21,097 nt of DNA from Anaerolineae bacterium (lineage in GTDB: Bacteria > Chloroflexota > Anaerolineae > JAAYZQ01). The stretch spans positions 1 to 21,097 of the forward strand of contig JAFGOG010000169.1 of the NCBI GenBank assembly GCA_016926595.1, written 5' to 3'. The notes beneath the pieces are model-generated. The model saw only the letters and a program-made list of their open reading frames with translations, was not told where the DNA came from and searched no databases. The translations under genes and the position numbers were made by a program. Below are positions 1 to 7,405 of this stretch, in pieces. How positions within the stretch are numbered: position 1 is the stretch's first letter; every line of letters begins with the position of its first letter.

Positions 1-1509
1 CTGCTGGCCCTGCGCCGCTCCCTGGCCCGCATCCCCCAAGTCAAAGCCCTGCTGGCCGCCGCTTGCTCAGCGCGGCTGCGCGCCTTGGATGCCAGCCTGG
101 ACGAGCTGTCCGACGTGACGGCGCTCATCGGCCGGGCCATCGTCGACAACCCAGCGATCCTCCTCCATGACGGCGGGTTGATCCGCTCCGGCTACCACGC
201 CGGGCTGGACGCCGAGCGCCGCATCGCCGCCGACGGCCGTGACTGGCTGGCCAGCCTTGAGGCCAGGGAGCGCGAGCGGACCGGCATCCCCAATCTGCGG
301 GTCAAGTACAACGAGGTGTTCGGCTTTTTTCTCGAGGTGACCAAGAGCCACCTGGCCAAGGTCCCACCCGACTATGAGCGGCGGGCGACCGTCAGCAATG
401 CCGAGCGTTTTATCACGCCCGAGCTCAAGGCGCGCCAGATCGAGATCCTGGCCGCCGCCGACCGGGCCAACGACCTGGAATATGACCTATTCGTCGATCT
501 GCGGCACCGGGTCGCGGCCGAGTCCGACCGGCTGTTGGCCGCCGGCCGTGTCCTGGCCCAGCTCGACGCGCTGGCCGCCCTGGCCGAGTCCGCCGCCCGG
601 TACGGCTATATCCGGCCTGAAGTGGACGATGGGAATGTGATCGACATCCGCGACGGGCGTCACCCCGTCGTCGAGCAAGCGATGCCCGGCGGTGAGCCGT
701 TCGTGCCTAACGACACCCACCTCAGCGCCGACGAGCGATTGCTGCTCATCACCGGCCCGAACATGGCCGGCAAGAGCGTCCTGGTCCGCCAGGTGGCGCT
801 CATCGTGCTCATGGCCCACATCGGCAGCTTGGTGCCTGCCCGGGCAGCTCGCATTGGCCTGGCCGACCGCATCTTTGCCCGCGTCGGCGCGGCCGACGAC
901 ATCGCCCAGGGGCGGAGCACCTTCCTGGTCGAGATGGCCGAGGTGGCCCACATCCTGGCCCAGGCCACTCCCCGCAGCCTGGTGGTCCTGGACGAGGTCG
1001 GGCGCGGCACTTCGACCTACGATGGCATGAGCCTGGCCTGGGCCGTTGCCGCCGAGCTGCACGACCAGGTCGGCGCCCGAACCCTGCTGGCCACCCACTT
1101 TCACGAGCTGACCGAGCTGCCGTCGCACCTGCCAGCCGCCCGCAACTATAACCTGGCCGTCGCCGAGCAGGACGAGGAGGTCATCTTTCTACGGCGGCTG
1201 GTGCCGGGCAGCGCCGACAAGAGCTACGGTCTTCACGTTGCCCGGCTGGCCGGCCTGCCGGAGCGGGTGGTGGCCCAGGCGGAAGAGGTTATGACCCGCC
1301 TGGAAAGCGGCGGGCGGACAGGGGAAACAGAAACGCACAGGGCTGTGAAGGTTGCGCGCGAGGTGGGTGAAGGACTGCTCCTCCCCGGCGATGATGAGGT
1401 CGCCTGGGCGGTCCTGCGCGACCTTTATCGGCTGGACATCGCCAACATGACCCCAGTCCAAGCGCTCATAGCATTGAATGAATGGCAGGCAAGGCTGAAA
1501 GGCTCATAA
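1..1509 (+). CDS. mutS: DNA mismatch repair protein MutS (3' part; start lies outside the window)
   Basis: The reading frame is already open at base 1 and gives 502 codons, about the C-terminal 55-60% of a normal MutS of 850-900 aa. The visible part begins in the core/lever domain and continues through the clamp into the ATPase. The Walker A motif GPNMAGKS lies near bases 754-777, followed by the typical RSTFLVEM and DEVGRGTST (Walker B) segments and the ATHFHEL switch. The tail resembles the C-terminal dimerisation helices of MutS1. MutS recognises mismatches and recruits MutL. The N-terminal mismatch-reading Phe-x-Glu motif is outside the window, so assignment to MutS1 rather than another MutS class rests on the C-terminal arrangement and the nearby mutL. 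A strong hairpin follows the stop codon. Confidence 0.97.
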   Translation: MLALRRSLARIPQVKALLAAACSARLRALDASLDELSDVTALIGRAIVDNPAILLHDGGLIRSGYHAGLDAERRIAADGRDWLASLEARERERTGIPNLRVKYNEVFGFFLEVTKSHLAKVPPDYERRATVSNAERFITPELKARQIEILAAADRANDLEYDLFVDLRHRVAAESDRLLAAGRVLAQLDALAALAESAARYGYIRPEVDDGNVIDIRDGRHPVVEQAMPGGEPFVPNDTHLSADERLLLITGPNMAGKSVLVRQVALIVLMAHIGSLVPARAARIGLADRIFARVGAADDIAQGRSTFLVEMAEVAHILAQATPRSLVVLDEVGRGTSTYDGMSLAWAVAAELHDQVGARTLLATHFHELTELPSHLPAARNYNLAVAEQDEEVIFLRRLVPGSADKSYGLHVARLAGLPERVVAQAEEVMTRLESGGRTGETETHRAVKVAREVGEGLLLPGDDEVAWAVLRDLYRLDIANMTPVQALIALNEWQARLKGS

Positions 1510-1553
1510 ATGAAAGGCCCAGTCCCATAATGGAACCGGGCCTTTCATTTTCG
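1509..1553. terminator. Bidirectional intrinsic terminator between mutS and the DUF4342 gene
   Basis: A perfect 12-bp inverted repeat has arms 1509-1520 (AATGAAAGGCCC) and 1538-1549 (GGGCCTTTCATT) around a 17-nt loop. The plus-strand transcript ends in a short T run and the minus-strand transcript also leaves through T-rich sequence. It sits between two convergent genes, as expected for a terminator used from both sides. Confidence 0.85.
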
Positions 1554-1559
1554 CCCCGT

Positions 1560-1862
1560 CTACGATACGGCAGGAGGCTCGTCACGCTCGATCCGCACCA
1601 TGCAGCCGCCAAGCAGCGCCGCGCCCGCCGCGATGGCCGTGATGAACGGCATGTAAAAGGCCAGCACCGCGCCGCCGGCTACCCCCACAGCCAGCGGGAT
1701 GTTCAACAGCATGCGGTCGTTGCGGGTGACGACAACCCGCCTGACAGTCCCCTCGCGGACGATGTCGTCGATCGCCTTCTGCAGATCCTTGCCCTGCACC
1801 TTGAGCTCTTCCACACACGGTGGCTGTTCCTCAGCCTTTGGTGTCGTTTGTTCTTCGCTCAT
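1560..1862 (-). CDS. DUF4342 domain-containing small membrane protein
   Basis: This is a 100-aa protein. After a short charged N-terminus comes the DUF4342 pattern: a helical VEELKVQGKDLQKAIDDIV region, a basic strand (VRRVVVTRNDRMLLNIPL), and a hydrophobic stretch at residues 57-88 that probably forms one or two membrane helices. The function of DUF4342 is unknown; family members are small and often membrane-linked. An AAGGAG site lies about 10 nt before the ATG. The gene lies between mutS and mutL on the opposite strand and shares the terminator at 1509-1553 with mutS, so it is not part of a mismatch-repair operon. Family assignment is from remembered sequence pattern. Confidence 0.85.
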   Translation of the reverse strand: MSEEQTTPKAEEQPPCVEELKVQGKDLQKAIDDIVREGTVRRVVVTRNDRMLLNIPLAVGVAGGAVLAFYMPFITAIAAGAALLGGCMVRIERDEPPAVS

Positions 1863-1941
1863 CTTTCACCACTCCTTCCGACATTTATCACATCCCAATA
1901 CGCAACCCCTGGCAGAAGGTTTCAAGCACAGGCCGGGCAGA

Positions 1942-1970
1942 TTGACAAATCCTCACCCCTGCGGTACACT
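1942..1970 (+). promoter_or_regulatory. Sigma-70-type promoter of mutL
   Basis: TTGACA (1942-1947, consensus -35) and TACACT (1965-1970) are separated by 17 bp. Transcription would begin near 1977, leaving a leader of under 20 nt before the mutL ATG and almost no room for a Shine-Dalgarno site, consistent with the weak one seen. Confidence 0.7.
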
Positions 1971-1993
1971 GGCACCTGGTCTAGGGCCTTGCG

Positions 1994-3631
1994 ATGAGTG
2001 TCATTCACGTCCTGCCGCCACAAGTGGCTGCCTCCATCGCCGCTGGCGAGGTGATCGAGCGCCCAGCTTCGGTGGTCAAGGAGCTGGTCGAAAATGCGCT
2101 GGATGCCGGTGCAGCGGCGATCAGCGTCGAGATAGCGGGCGGCGGCCTCAGCCTGGTGCGCGTCTCGGACAACGGCTGCGGTATGTCCCGCGCCGACGTG
2201 CCGCTGGCCCTGGAGCGGTTCAGCACCAGCAAGATCCGCACCTTGGCCGATCTGAGCGCCCTCCGCACCCTGGGCTTTCGTGGCGAGGCGCTGGCGGCCA
2301 TCGCCGCCGTAGCCCGTCTGACAATCCTGGCCCGCACCGCCGCCGAGCTGGAGGGCACGCGCGTCACCGCCCGCTATGGCCAGGTGGCGGTCGAGCCGGC
2401 GGCCAGCCCGGCCGGCTGCAGCGTCGCCGTCAGCGACCTGTTCTACAACACCCCCGCCCGCCGCAAGTTTCTCAAGTCACCACTGCGCGAGGCTGAGCTT
2501 TGCCAGGAGACGGTCACCCGCTATGCCCTGGCCTACCCGGAAGTAGCTTTCAAGCTGACCGCAGACGGGCGCGAGCGGCTGGTTGCACCGCCAGCCACTG
2601 CACTGGAGCGGCTGGGCCTTGCCCTGGGCCGCGAGGCCGCAGCAGAGATGCTGCCCATTGCCTGGGAGGCCGGCGATCTGCGGGTCGGCGGCTATGCCAG
2701 CAGCCCGGCGGTCGGCAGGAGCCGGCGCGACGGGCAGTACTTCTACCTCAACCGCCGCCCGATCCGCTCCGGCCTGCTGGCGGTCATGCTCGAGCGCCCC
2801 TACGCCGGTCGCCTGCCGCCGGGCCGGTCGCCGCTGGCCGTCGTCTACCTCGAGCTGGACCCGGCGCTGGTGGACATAAACGTCCATCCCCGCAAGGCCG
2901 AGGTGCGATTTGCCCAGGAGAGGGCCGTCTACCAGGCGCTCAGCCAGGCGGTGAGCGCGGCGCTGAGCCCTTTTCCAGTCCAGGAGATGTGGGGGACGCC
3001 CGGCTGGCCCTTCCCCGAAACGCCCACTGCGCCGGCCGCCATGGCCGAGGGGATCGTCGCCTACGAGGTTGCCCAGAAGGTCGAAACGATGGGCCAGGTG
3101 CGCAACACCTACATTGTGGCTCGCGCTTTCGACGAGCTGATCATCGTCGACCAGCACGCTGCCCACGAGGCAGTGCTGACCGAGCGGCTGCTGGCCGGAG
3201 AAGAACCGGTGCGGCTGTCCCCGCCGGCCCGCATAGACCTGACGCCCCGCGAGGCGGAGCTTCTGGCCGGTTACCTGGGCGTCTTGGCCGATCTGGGACT
3301 GGAAGTTGAGCCGTTCGGCGCGAACAGCTTCCTGCTGCGGGCGCTGCCTGCCTCGCTGGCCGGCCAGGACGCGCCGTCCCTGCTGGCCGGCCTCCTGGCC
3401 GAGCTGGCCGCGAACCGTGACCTCGACCCCGATGCGCTGCGCGAGAAGCTGGCGTCCAGAGCCGCCTGCCACGCCGCAGTCAAAGCCGGCGACCGGTTGA
3501 GCTTGGAGCAGCAGCAGGCCCTGCTGGACGAGCTGCTGGCCGCCTGGTCACCCGCCACCTGTCCTCATGGCCGCCCGGCATTGTTCAGGCTGACCGTCGA
3601 GGAGATCGAGCGGCGCTTTCTGCGCCGCTGA
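1994..3631 (+). CDS. mutL: DNA mismatch repair endonuclease MutL
   Basis: This is a 545-aa protein with the GHKL ATPase of MutL at the N-terminus: the ELVENALDAGA motif, DNGCGM and the TLGFRGEAL lid motif. A transducer domain carries the DINVHPRKAEVRF signature. A short linker leads to the C-terminal dimerisation domain. That domain contains the metal-binding endonuclease motif DQHA-x2-E-x4-E (DQHAAHEAVLTE) and a CPHGRP motif, so this MutL is expected to nick DNA itself, as in organisms without MutH. It couples MutS mismatch recognition to strand incision. The start is the ATG directly after the promoter. The stop codon is 2 bp from the stop of the convergent GNAT gene. The linker is short compared with E. 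coli MutL (about 615 aa). Confidence 0.97.
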   Translation: MSVIHVLPPQVAASIAAGEVIERPASVVKELVENALDAGAAAISVEIAGGGLSLVRVSDNGCGMSRADVPLALERFSTSKIRTLADLSALRTLGFRGEALAAIAAVARLTILARTAAELEGTRVTARYGQVAVEPAASPAGCSVAVSDLFYNTPARRKFLKSPLREAELCQETVTRYALAYPEVAFKLTADGRERLVAPPATALERLGLALGREAAAEMLPIAWEAGDLRVGGYASSPAVGRSRRDGQYFYLNRRPIRSGLLAVMLERPYAGRLPPGRSPLAVVYLELDPALVDINVHPRKAEVRFAQERAVYQALSQAVSAALSPFPVQEMWGTPGWPFPETPTAPAAMAEGIVAYEVAQKVETMGQVRNTYIVARAFDELIIVDQHAAHEAVLTERLLAGEEPVRLSPPARIDLTPREAELLAGYLGVLADLGLEVEPFGANSFLLRALPASLAGQDAPSLLAGLLAELAANRDLDPDALREKLASRAACHAAVKAGDRLSLEQQQALLDELLAAWSPATCPHGRPALFRLTVEEIERRFLRR

Positions 3632-3633
3632 CC

Positions 3634-4080
3634 TTAATCCTGGCCTGGCGCCAAGCGCTCTTTCAGTAAATGGCGGCGATGCCCGCTCCCGGCCGGCATA
3701 TCCTCCAACTCGCCAAAGATGAAATAGCCCTGCTTCTCATAGAACTGCAAACCTTGGAAGCTCATCGTGTCGAGATGGGCGTAACAGCAGCCGCGCCGGA
3801 CCGCTTCTGCCTCGGCGGCGGCCAATAGCGATCGACCGTACCCTTGGCCGCGCAAGCCTTCTTCGACCCACAGGACCTCGGTATGCAGCCAACCCCAATA
3901 GGTACCGCCCACCAACCCACCGGCGATCTGCCCACTGGCGTCACGGACCAGGATCACCAGCGGCCAAAACTGATCGTCGGCTGCCCGTGCGCGGTTGAAT
4001 GCAGTGAGCTGCGCCCGCACAAACTGGACGTCGGCGGGGTCGGGGCTTTCCTCAACCGTCATGGAGTAATTTGTGTCCAT
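3634..4080 (-). CDS. GNAT family N-acetyltransferase (single domain)
   Basis: This 148-aa protein is a compact GNAT fold. Mid-protein there is the acyl-CoA pyrophosphate-binding motif A in GLRGQGYGRSLL (R/Q-x-x-G-x-G), then a typical FYEKQGYFIFGEL C-terminal segment, where GNATs place the late catalytic Tyr and strand. The acceptor substrate cannot be read from sequence. It is the last gene of a minus-strand operon, 9 nt after the tandem-GNAT gene. The ATG at 4080 is preceded by only a weak AGGA; a later ATG at codon 7 has no better site. The gene converges with mutL, leaving 2 bp between stop codons and no visible terminator. Confidence 0.88.
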   Translation of the reverse strand: MDTNYSMTVEESPDPADVQFVRAQLTAFNRARAADDQFWPLVILVRDASGQIAGGLVGGTYWGWLHTEVLWVEEGLRGQGYGRSLLAAAEAEAVRRGCCYAHLDTMSFQGLQFYEKQGYFIFGELEDMPAGSGHRRHLLKERLAPGQD

Positions 4081-4089
4081 GATCCTGTA

Positions 4090-5013
4090 CTATATCTCCC
4101 TGGCATACCCGTAGGTCCGATAGATAGGCCGGAACCCGGCCGATTGATACATCCGCATGGCCGCCTCTTCGGCCGCATCCACCGGCCCGACGACGACGCT
4201 CTCGGCGCCGCGAGCCTGCATGCGCCGCAGGCCGGCCAGCGCCACCGCCTGGCCCAGCCCCTGCCGCCGGAAGGCCTGCCGTGTCCCGACCGGCTCGAAC
4301 TCGCCCACACGGTTGGCGGGGTCCAGCCAGCCAAGACAAAAGGCCGCTATCGTGCCGTCCGGCGCGGCGGCTACCATATCCAGGTCGCGGTCATAGCCCG
4401 GCGTCCGCATCAGGCGCAGGTAGGCCTCGTCGGTCACCCGCGTCGAGTCAAAGGCATCGCGATGGGCAGCGGCCCGCGCTGCGGCCTCCTGCTCGCCGGC
4501 CACCGGGCGCGCCACGAGCCCGTCCGGCAGCGACGGCTCAGCTACCGGCTCGTCGAGGGGGTAGATGAAGAGCACCCCTTCGTCATCCATCCGCCGAAAG
4601 CCGCGCCGTTCCAGAGCTGCGATCTGGCCCTGATCGTCCTCATAGACCCCGACGTCTGTGACCAGGTGACAGGCTGCCGGTTTCTGAGGGCACTGTGCCT
4701 CCACCCAGCTCAGCATCTCCTCTTCCAGGCCACAGCTACGCAGCCTGGGGCAAACCTGGAGTTCAAAAGAGATAAAACCTGCCCGGTAACGGGAGGGCAT
4801 CCAGACGGCAAAGCCAGCCAGTTGACCGCTCGCATCATCCCACAAACGGAAGGTCTGCCCCAGATCGTGCCACAGCGATTGGAGGAACAGCCGCCACACC
4901 AGGTCGCCCACGTGCCAGCAGCTATGGCCGCCGCCGGCCCGCATCGAGGCCAGCAGTTCCCTCATCCGCTCTGTATCGATTTGGCCCTGGTAGGGGTATG
5001 AGCGGAAGGCCAT
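4090..5013 (-). CDS. Tandem GNAT N-acetyltransferase, mycothiol-synthase-like architecture
   Basis: This ~307-aa protein contains two GNAT folds. The N-terminal half is degenerate, with no clear acetyl-CoA loop. The C-terminal half carries motif A (AFRRQGLGQAVA) and a C-terminal MRMYQSAGFRPIYR segment. This two-lobed layout is seen in mycothiol synthase MshD and in many unassigned proteins; I see nothing that proves mycothiol synthesis, so the substrate is open. The start is set at ATG 5013 because AGGTGG lies 6 nt upstream. A TTG at 5019 would abut that site and is unlikely. The gap to the preceding Nudix gene is about 10 nt, indicating a shared transcript. Confidence 0.88.
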   Translation of the reverse strand: MAFRSYPYQGQIDTERMRELLASMRAGGGHSCWHVGDLVWRLFLQSLWHDLGQTFRLWDDASGQLAGFAVWMPSRYRAGFISFELQVCPRLRSCGLEEEMLSWVEAQCPQKPAACHLVTDVGVYEDDQGQIAALERRGFRRMDDEGVLFIYPLDEPVAEPSLPDGLVARPVAGEQEAAARAAAHRDAFDSTRVTDEAYLRLMRTPGYDRDLDMVAAAPDGTIAAFCLGWLDPANRVGEFEPVGTRQAFRRQGLGQAVALAGLRRMQARGAESVVVGPVDAAEEAAMRMYQSAGFRPIYRTYGYAREI

Positions 5014-5023
5014 CGACAACCAC

Positions 5024-5545
5024 CTATCGCTTGCCGCGCAGGTGAACCGGTGCGGGATCGCCGCCAGCCCAGGCGATTAGCGCGCGCAGACCGTTGTCAA
5101 AGGCAATGCGCTCGGGCAGCGCGTCGGGCGCGAACCAGGCCGCCCCGTCGGCGTCGCTGCCAAGCGTAAGGCGCCGGCTCAACGGCCGGGCCAGGTAGTG
5201 GACATTGAGGGTTGTGCGCCCCTCATAGTCGTCGACCCACATGCCCAGAAAGCAGGTCAGCTCGATCTCGAGGCCGGTCTCCTCGCGCACTTCGCGGATG
5301 GCGGCGTCGGCCGGGTGCTCGTCGGCCTCGCAGAACCCGCCGGGGATGTCCCAATAACCCTGGAACGGCTCGACGGCGCGGCGCACGAGCAGCACTTTGC
5401 CGTTGCGCACGATCAGCGCCCCGGCGCACGGCTTGGCATTGCGCCAGTGGATCCGGTCACAGGCCGGGCACACCTGCCTCAGATGGTCGTCTATTACCTG
5501 CTCTGCCAGCCGCTGGCCGCAGGCCGGACAATACTGGTCGACCAC
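5024..5545 (-). CDS. Zinc-ribbon Nudix hydrolase
   Basis: The protein begins with a four-cysteine zinc ribbon (YCPACGQRL, then VCPACDRIHW), followed by a Nudix fold. The Nudix box is complete: G-x5-E-x7-REVREETGL at the GGFCEADEHP to EETGLEIE segment, with the catalytic REVREE metal-binding helix. Zinc-ribbon Nudix proteins hydrolyse nucleoside diphosphate derivatives such as NAD(H) or ADP-ribose-like compounds; the exact substrate is not readable. I prefer the GTG at 5545 (173 aa), because GGGGAT lies 8 nt upstream and the zinc ribbon then starts the protein. The frame is open to a TTG at 5620 (198 aa), which would overlap the hydrolase gene by 46 nt. Confidence 0.85.
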   Translation of the reverse strand: MVDQYCPACGQRLAEQVIDDHLRQVCPACDRIHWRNAKPCAGALIVRNGKVLLVRRAVEPFQGYWDIPGGFCEADEHPADAAIREVREETGLEIELTCFLGMWVDDYEGRTTLNVHYLARPLSRRLTLGSDADGAAWFAPDALPERIAFDNGLRALIAWAGGDPAPVHLRGKR

Positions 5546-5574
5546 TGGGCTATCCCCGGCATCCGATCTCTGGC

Positions 5575-6342
5575 CTAAAGCGGCAGCCTGGCCAGTATCC
5601 AATCGTGGCTCTGCGCCCAAAGCGCCTCGCGCTCGCCGTCGGCCAACACGTTGTGGCCCGAGTTCTCCAGCCAGACCAGCGTTTTGTCGGTCGAAGCCAC
5701 CTTGTCATGGACGATCTGCGCCGCCTGCGGGTCCAGGTGCTTGTCACGCCGCCCTTGGAAGATCAGCACCGGCTGGCCGATGCGCGGCAGCAGCCTGCGC
5801 ACCTGGCGCTGTAGCAGGTAGACCTCAGAGGCGCCCCACAGCGGCGTGTCGTCGTAGCACCAGATACGGTCGGCGGCCTGCGGATCGCCCAGGTCACTAT
5901 CACCCATGCCGCCCTTGGGGTTGTACCTGATCAGGTAGCGGAGGCCAAGGGTCAGCGGCATCCGCCGGTCCTGGACCTTGATCGCTGGGGCCATCACAAT
6001 CAGCCCGGGGATCTCTGGGCGCCTGGCCCCCAGCCACAGGGTCAGCAGCGATCCCAACGACAGCCCGCCGACAAAGACAGCCTGGCAGCGGCCTTGCAGC
6101 TCGTCGAGCGCCGATTCCACCGTCTCGGCCCACGCCTGCCAGCGGATGCGGGTCAGGTCCAGCGGCGAGGTGCCGTGGCCGGGCAGCAACGGGCAGCGAA
6201 CCGTCAGGCCGCGGGCCGCCAGGTACTCGCCCATCGGCCGCGTTTCGGCTACCGACCCGGTAAAGCCGTGGATTAGCAGCACACCCCATGGCCCGCCGTC
6301 GGCGCTATAAGCAGACGGATCGAGATGTGCAGGTTGGGGCAT
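5575..6342 (-). CDS. Alpha/beta hydrolase (carboxylesterase / monoacylglycerol-lipase type)
   Basis: This 255-aa protein has the alpha/beta hydrolase fold. The oxyanion-hole motif is HGFTGS (residues 25-30). The nucleophile elbow is GLSLGS with Ser95. An acid residue follows in FQGRRDKHLDP, and the catalytic His is in SGHNVLADGER near the C-terminus. The layout resembles thermostable carboxylesterases of the Est30 type, which cleave short- to medium-chain esters. It is the first gene of the minus-strand operon. ATG 6342 is chosen because GGGAGG lies 9 nt upstream; the ATG at 6351 directly touches that site and is probably not used. There is no signal peptide, so it should be cytoplasmic. Confidence 0.9.
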   Translation of the reverse strand: MPQPAHLDPSAYSADGGPWGVLLIHGFTGSVAETRPMGEYLAARGLTVRCPLLPGHGTSPLDLTRIRWQAWAETVESALDELQGRCQAVFVGGLSLGSLLTLWLGARRPEIPGLIVMAPAIKVQDRRMPLTLGLRYLIRYNPKGGMGDSDLGDPQAADRIWCYDDTPLWGASEVYLLQRQVRRLLPRIGQPVLIFQGRRDKHLDPQAAQIVHDKVASTDKTLVWLENSGHNVLADGEREALWAQSHDWILARLPL

Positions 6343-6560
6343 GGAACTCATCCTCCCACATAAATGAAGCAGATTCCAAGGAAGGTAGCCAGGCTAGGCC
6401 AGGTTGCCAAGGGGATGGAGCATTCCTGAAAAGATCGACCAAATGGAGGTGATTTGGGACAGGGTGACTAGCGCGTATGCCAAGACAGGCAGTTCATGCA
6501 TAACCTGGCAGAGCCGGAAAATGACAATCAGCAACTATCAACCACAGTTGGAGATGTTGC

Positions 6561-6616
6561 AGGGGGTACAAGCCGGCATTGTTGCGGAGCCAACCAACCG
6601 CTGGCTTGCACCCCCT
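6561..6616 (-). terminator. Long inverted repeat downstream of the 57-aa membrane protein gene
   Basis: Arms 6561-6574 and 6603-6616 are 14 bases each and pair fully in the minus-strand RNA with one G-U wobble. In a plus-strand RNA the same position would be an A-C mismatch, which points to minus-strand transcription. The loop is 28 nt. The element starts 8 bases past the stop codon of the small membrane gene. It lacks a T tract, so it may be a 3' stabilising or Rho-type end rather than a classical terminator. The rest of 6343-6623 shows no gene. Confidence 0.5.
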
Positions 6617-6623
6617 CGACCTG

Positions 6624-6797
6624 TTATATGCCCTCGAACAGATTGCCGATGGCCAAAAGCACAAAGCCGACCACGAGCAGCCAGAACCCGAAACCCTTGA
6701 ACAAAAACTCAGGGGCCACGAGCTGGATGATAAAGCCGACTACGGCCAGCAGAACGGCGATCACGAATGTGTAGAACCTGGGTGCGCTGAGCTTCAT
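6624..6797 (-). CDS. Small two-helix membrane protein, 57 aa
   Basis: A short ORF runs from ATG 6797 to TAA 6624-6626. A near-perfect Shine-Dalgarno site (GGAGGT, then GAAAG before the ATG) strongly supports it. The protein begins MKLSAPRFYTF and contains two hydrophobic helices, roughly residues 11-27 and 36-53. They are joined by a short VAPEFLFKG loop, and the protein ends LFEGI. It belongs to a type of tiny inner-membrane protein I recall from related Chloroflexota genomes; no function is known. It lies downstream of the 63-aa helical protein gene, separated by about 150 bases of strongly self-complementary sequence that may be its leader. Confidence 0.75.
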   Translation of the reverse strand: MKLSAPRFYTFVIAVLLAVVGFIIQLVAPEFLFKGFGFWLLVVGFVLLAIGNLFEGI

Positions 6798-6825
6798 CTT
6801 TCACCTCCAAAGTGATAGGGTTGGT

Positions 6826-6933
6826 GGTCTTCTCGGCCCCGTAGCCCTTCGGCTAGTCTTTGAAGACCCTTCGTTTCACTCACCTCGATGAGCTTTGCAG
6901 CTCTTACATCCATGCCGAGGCGAGGTTAAGTGA
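6826..6933 (-). ncRNA. Candidate structured RNA leader before the 57-aa gene
   Basis: Read on the minus strand, two nested structures can be drawn. The first has a helix from 6929-6933 plus 6921-6926 pairing with 6882-6887 plus 6876-6880 (11 pairs with a small internal loop), enclosing a hairpin GAGCT-GCAA-AGCTC (6903-6890) with a GNRA tetraloop. The second has GGTCTTC (6868-6862) pairing with GAAGACC (6832-6826), enclosing TAGCC-GAAG-GGCTA (6855-6842). GNRA loops appear only on this strand, matching the direction of the downstream gene. I could not match it to a riboswitch class I know. It may instead be the 3' end of the upstream gene's transcript. Confidence 0.4.
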
Positions 6934-6947
6934 CTCTGCTGATAATC

Positions 6948-7139
6948 CTACTTCTTGAGCAGTCCGCCCAAGCCCTTGGTCACGTCGCCCAAGTTGCCTT
7001 TGAGCAGGCCGTCGATCTGGCCGGCCAGCGGTCCTGGCAGTTTGTCCTTCAGAAAACCCATGACCGTCTCGATCGCCTGCTTGGCCTGGGCCTCCGAGAT
7101 GCCGGCTTTGCTCGTCACCAGCTTGATCAGCTCATCCAT
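6948..7139 (-). CDS. Small helical protein of unknown function, 63 aa
   Basis: This 63-aa protein, starting MDELIKLVTSKAGISEAQ, is an all-helical, soluble, lysine-rich polypeptide with a glycine-rich tail (GDVTKGLGGLLKK). The pattern 'DELI..V..K.GISE.QAK.AIETV..FLKDKLP' resembles short bacterial DUF2267/DUF2780-like helical proteins, but I cannot fix the family. It has an AGGAG site 7 nt before the ATG and a well-formed promoter upstream, so expression looks real. The function is unknown. Confidence 0.75.
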   Translation of the reverse strand: MDELIKLVTSKAGISEAQAKQAIETVMGFLKDKLPGPLAGQIDGLLKGNLGDVTKGLGGLLKK

Positions 7140-7175
7140 GAGGATCTCCTTTTCTCCAGGGTAGATTGCACCCTG

Positions 7176-7204
7176 ACTATATCACACAATGCCCAGAAAG
7201 GCAA
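7176..7204 (-). promoter_or_regulatory. Promoter for the 63-aa gene
   Basis: On the minus strand TTGCCT (7204-7199) and TATAGT (7181-7176) are separated by 17 bp. The -10 has 5 of 6 consensus bases. Transcription would start about 30 nt before the ATG at 7139. Confidence 0.55.
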
Positions 7205-7352
7205 ATTGGCAGTATTTCCTACAAACGGGTCTCCGGCCAGGCTTCGGCGTCGGCCAGGACCTGCTCTTTGCCCGCGCCCTCCGCAGTCTGTCGCTTTGCA
7301 ACCATTGTAACACGCCCCCATGGGACAAGTTACGGACTTGTCCTGGCCTGAA

Positions 7353-7382
7353 TTGGCCGGCCACAGGGCGATGTGGTATAAT
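7353..7382 (+). promoter_or_regulatory. Promoter of the ABC-F / coaE operon
   Basis: TTGGCC (7353-7358) and a perfect TATAAT (7377-7382) are 18 bp apart. The expected start site near 7389 gives a leader of about 17 nt before the ATG at 7406. The remaining sequence 7205-7352 shows no gene. Confidence 0.65.
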
Positions 7383-7405
7383 CAGCCCATTCGGAGATCA
7401 GGTTT

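Noticed and set aside
2477..3472. 331-aa minus-strand open frame inside mutL
   Set aside because: It is an antisense shadow without ribosome site or domain pattern; mutL motifs continue across the whole region on the plus strand.
3844..5001. 385-aa plus-strand open frame opposite the GNAT genes
   Set aside because: Low-complexity composition and no ribosome site; two GNAT genes with clear motifs occupy the other strand.
6404..6815. Plus-strand open frames of 78-98 aa
   Set aside because: No ribosome sites, mutually overlapping, and partly antisense to the 57-aa gene, which has strong start signals.
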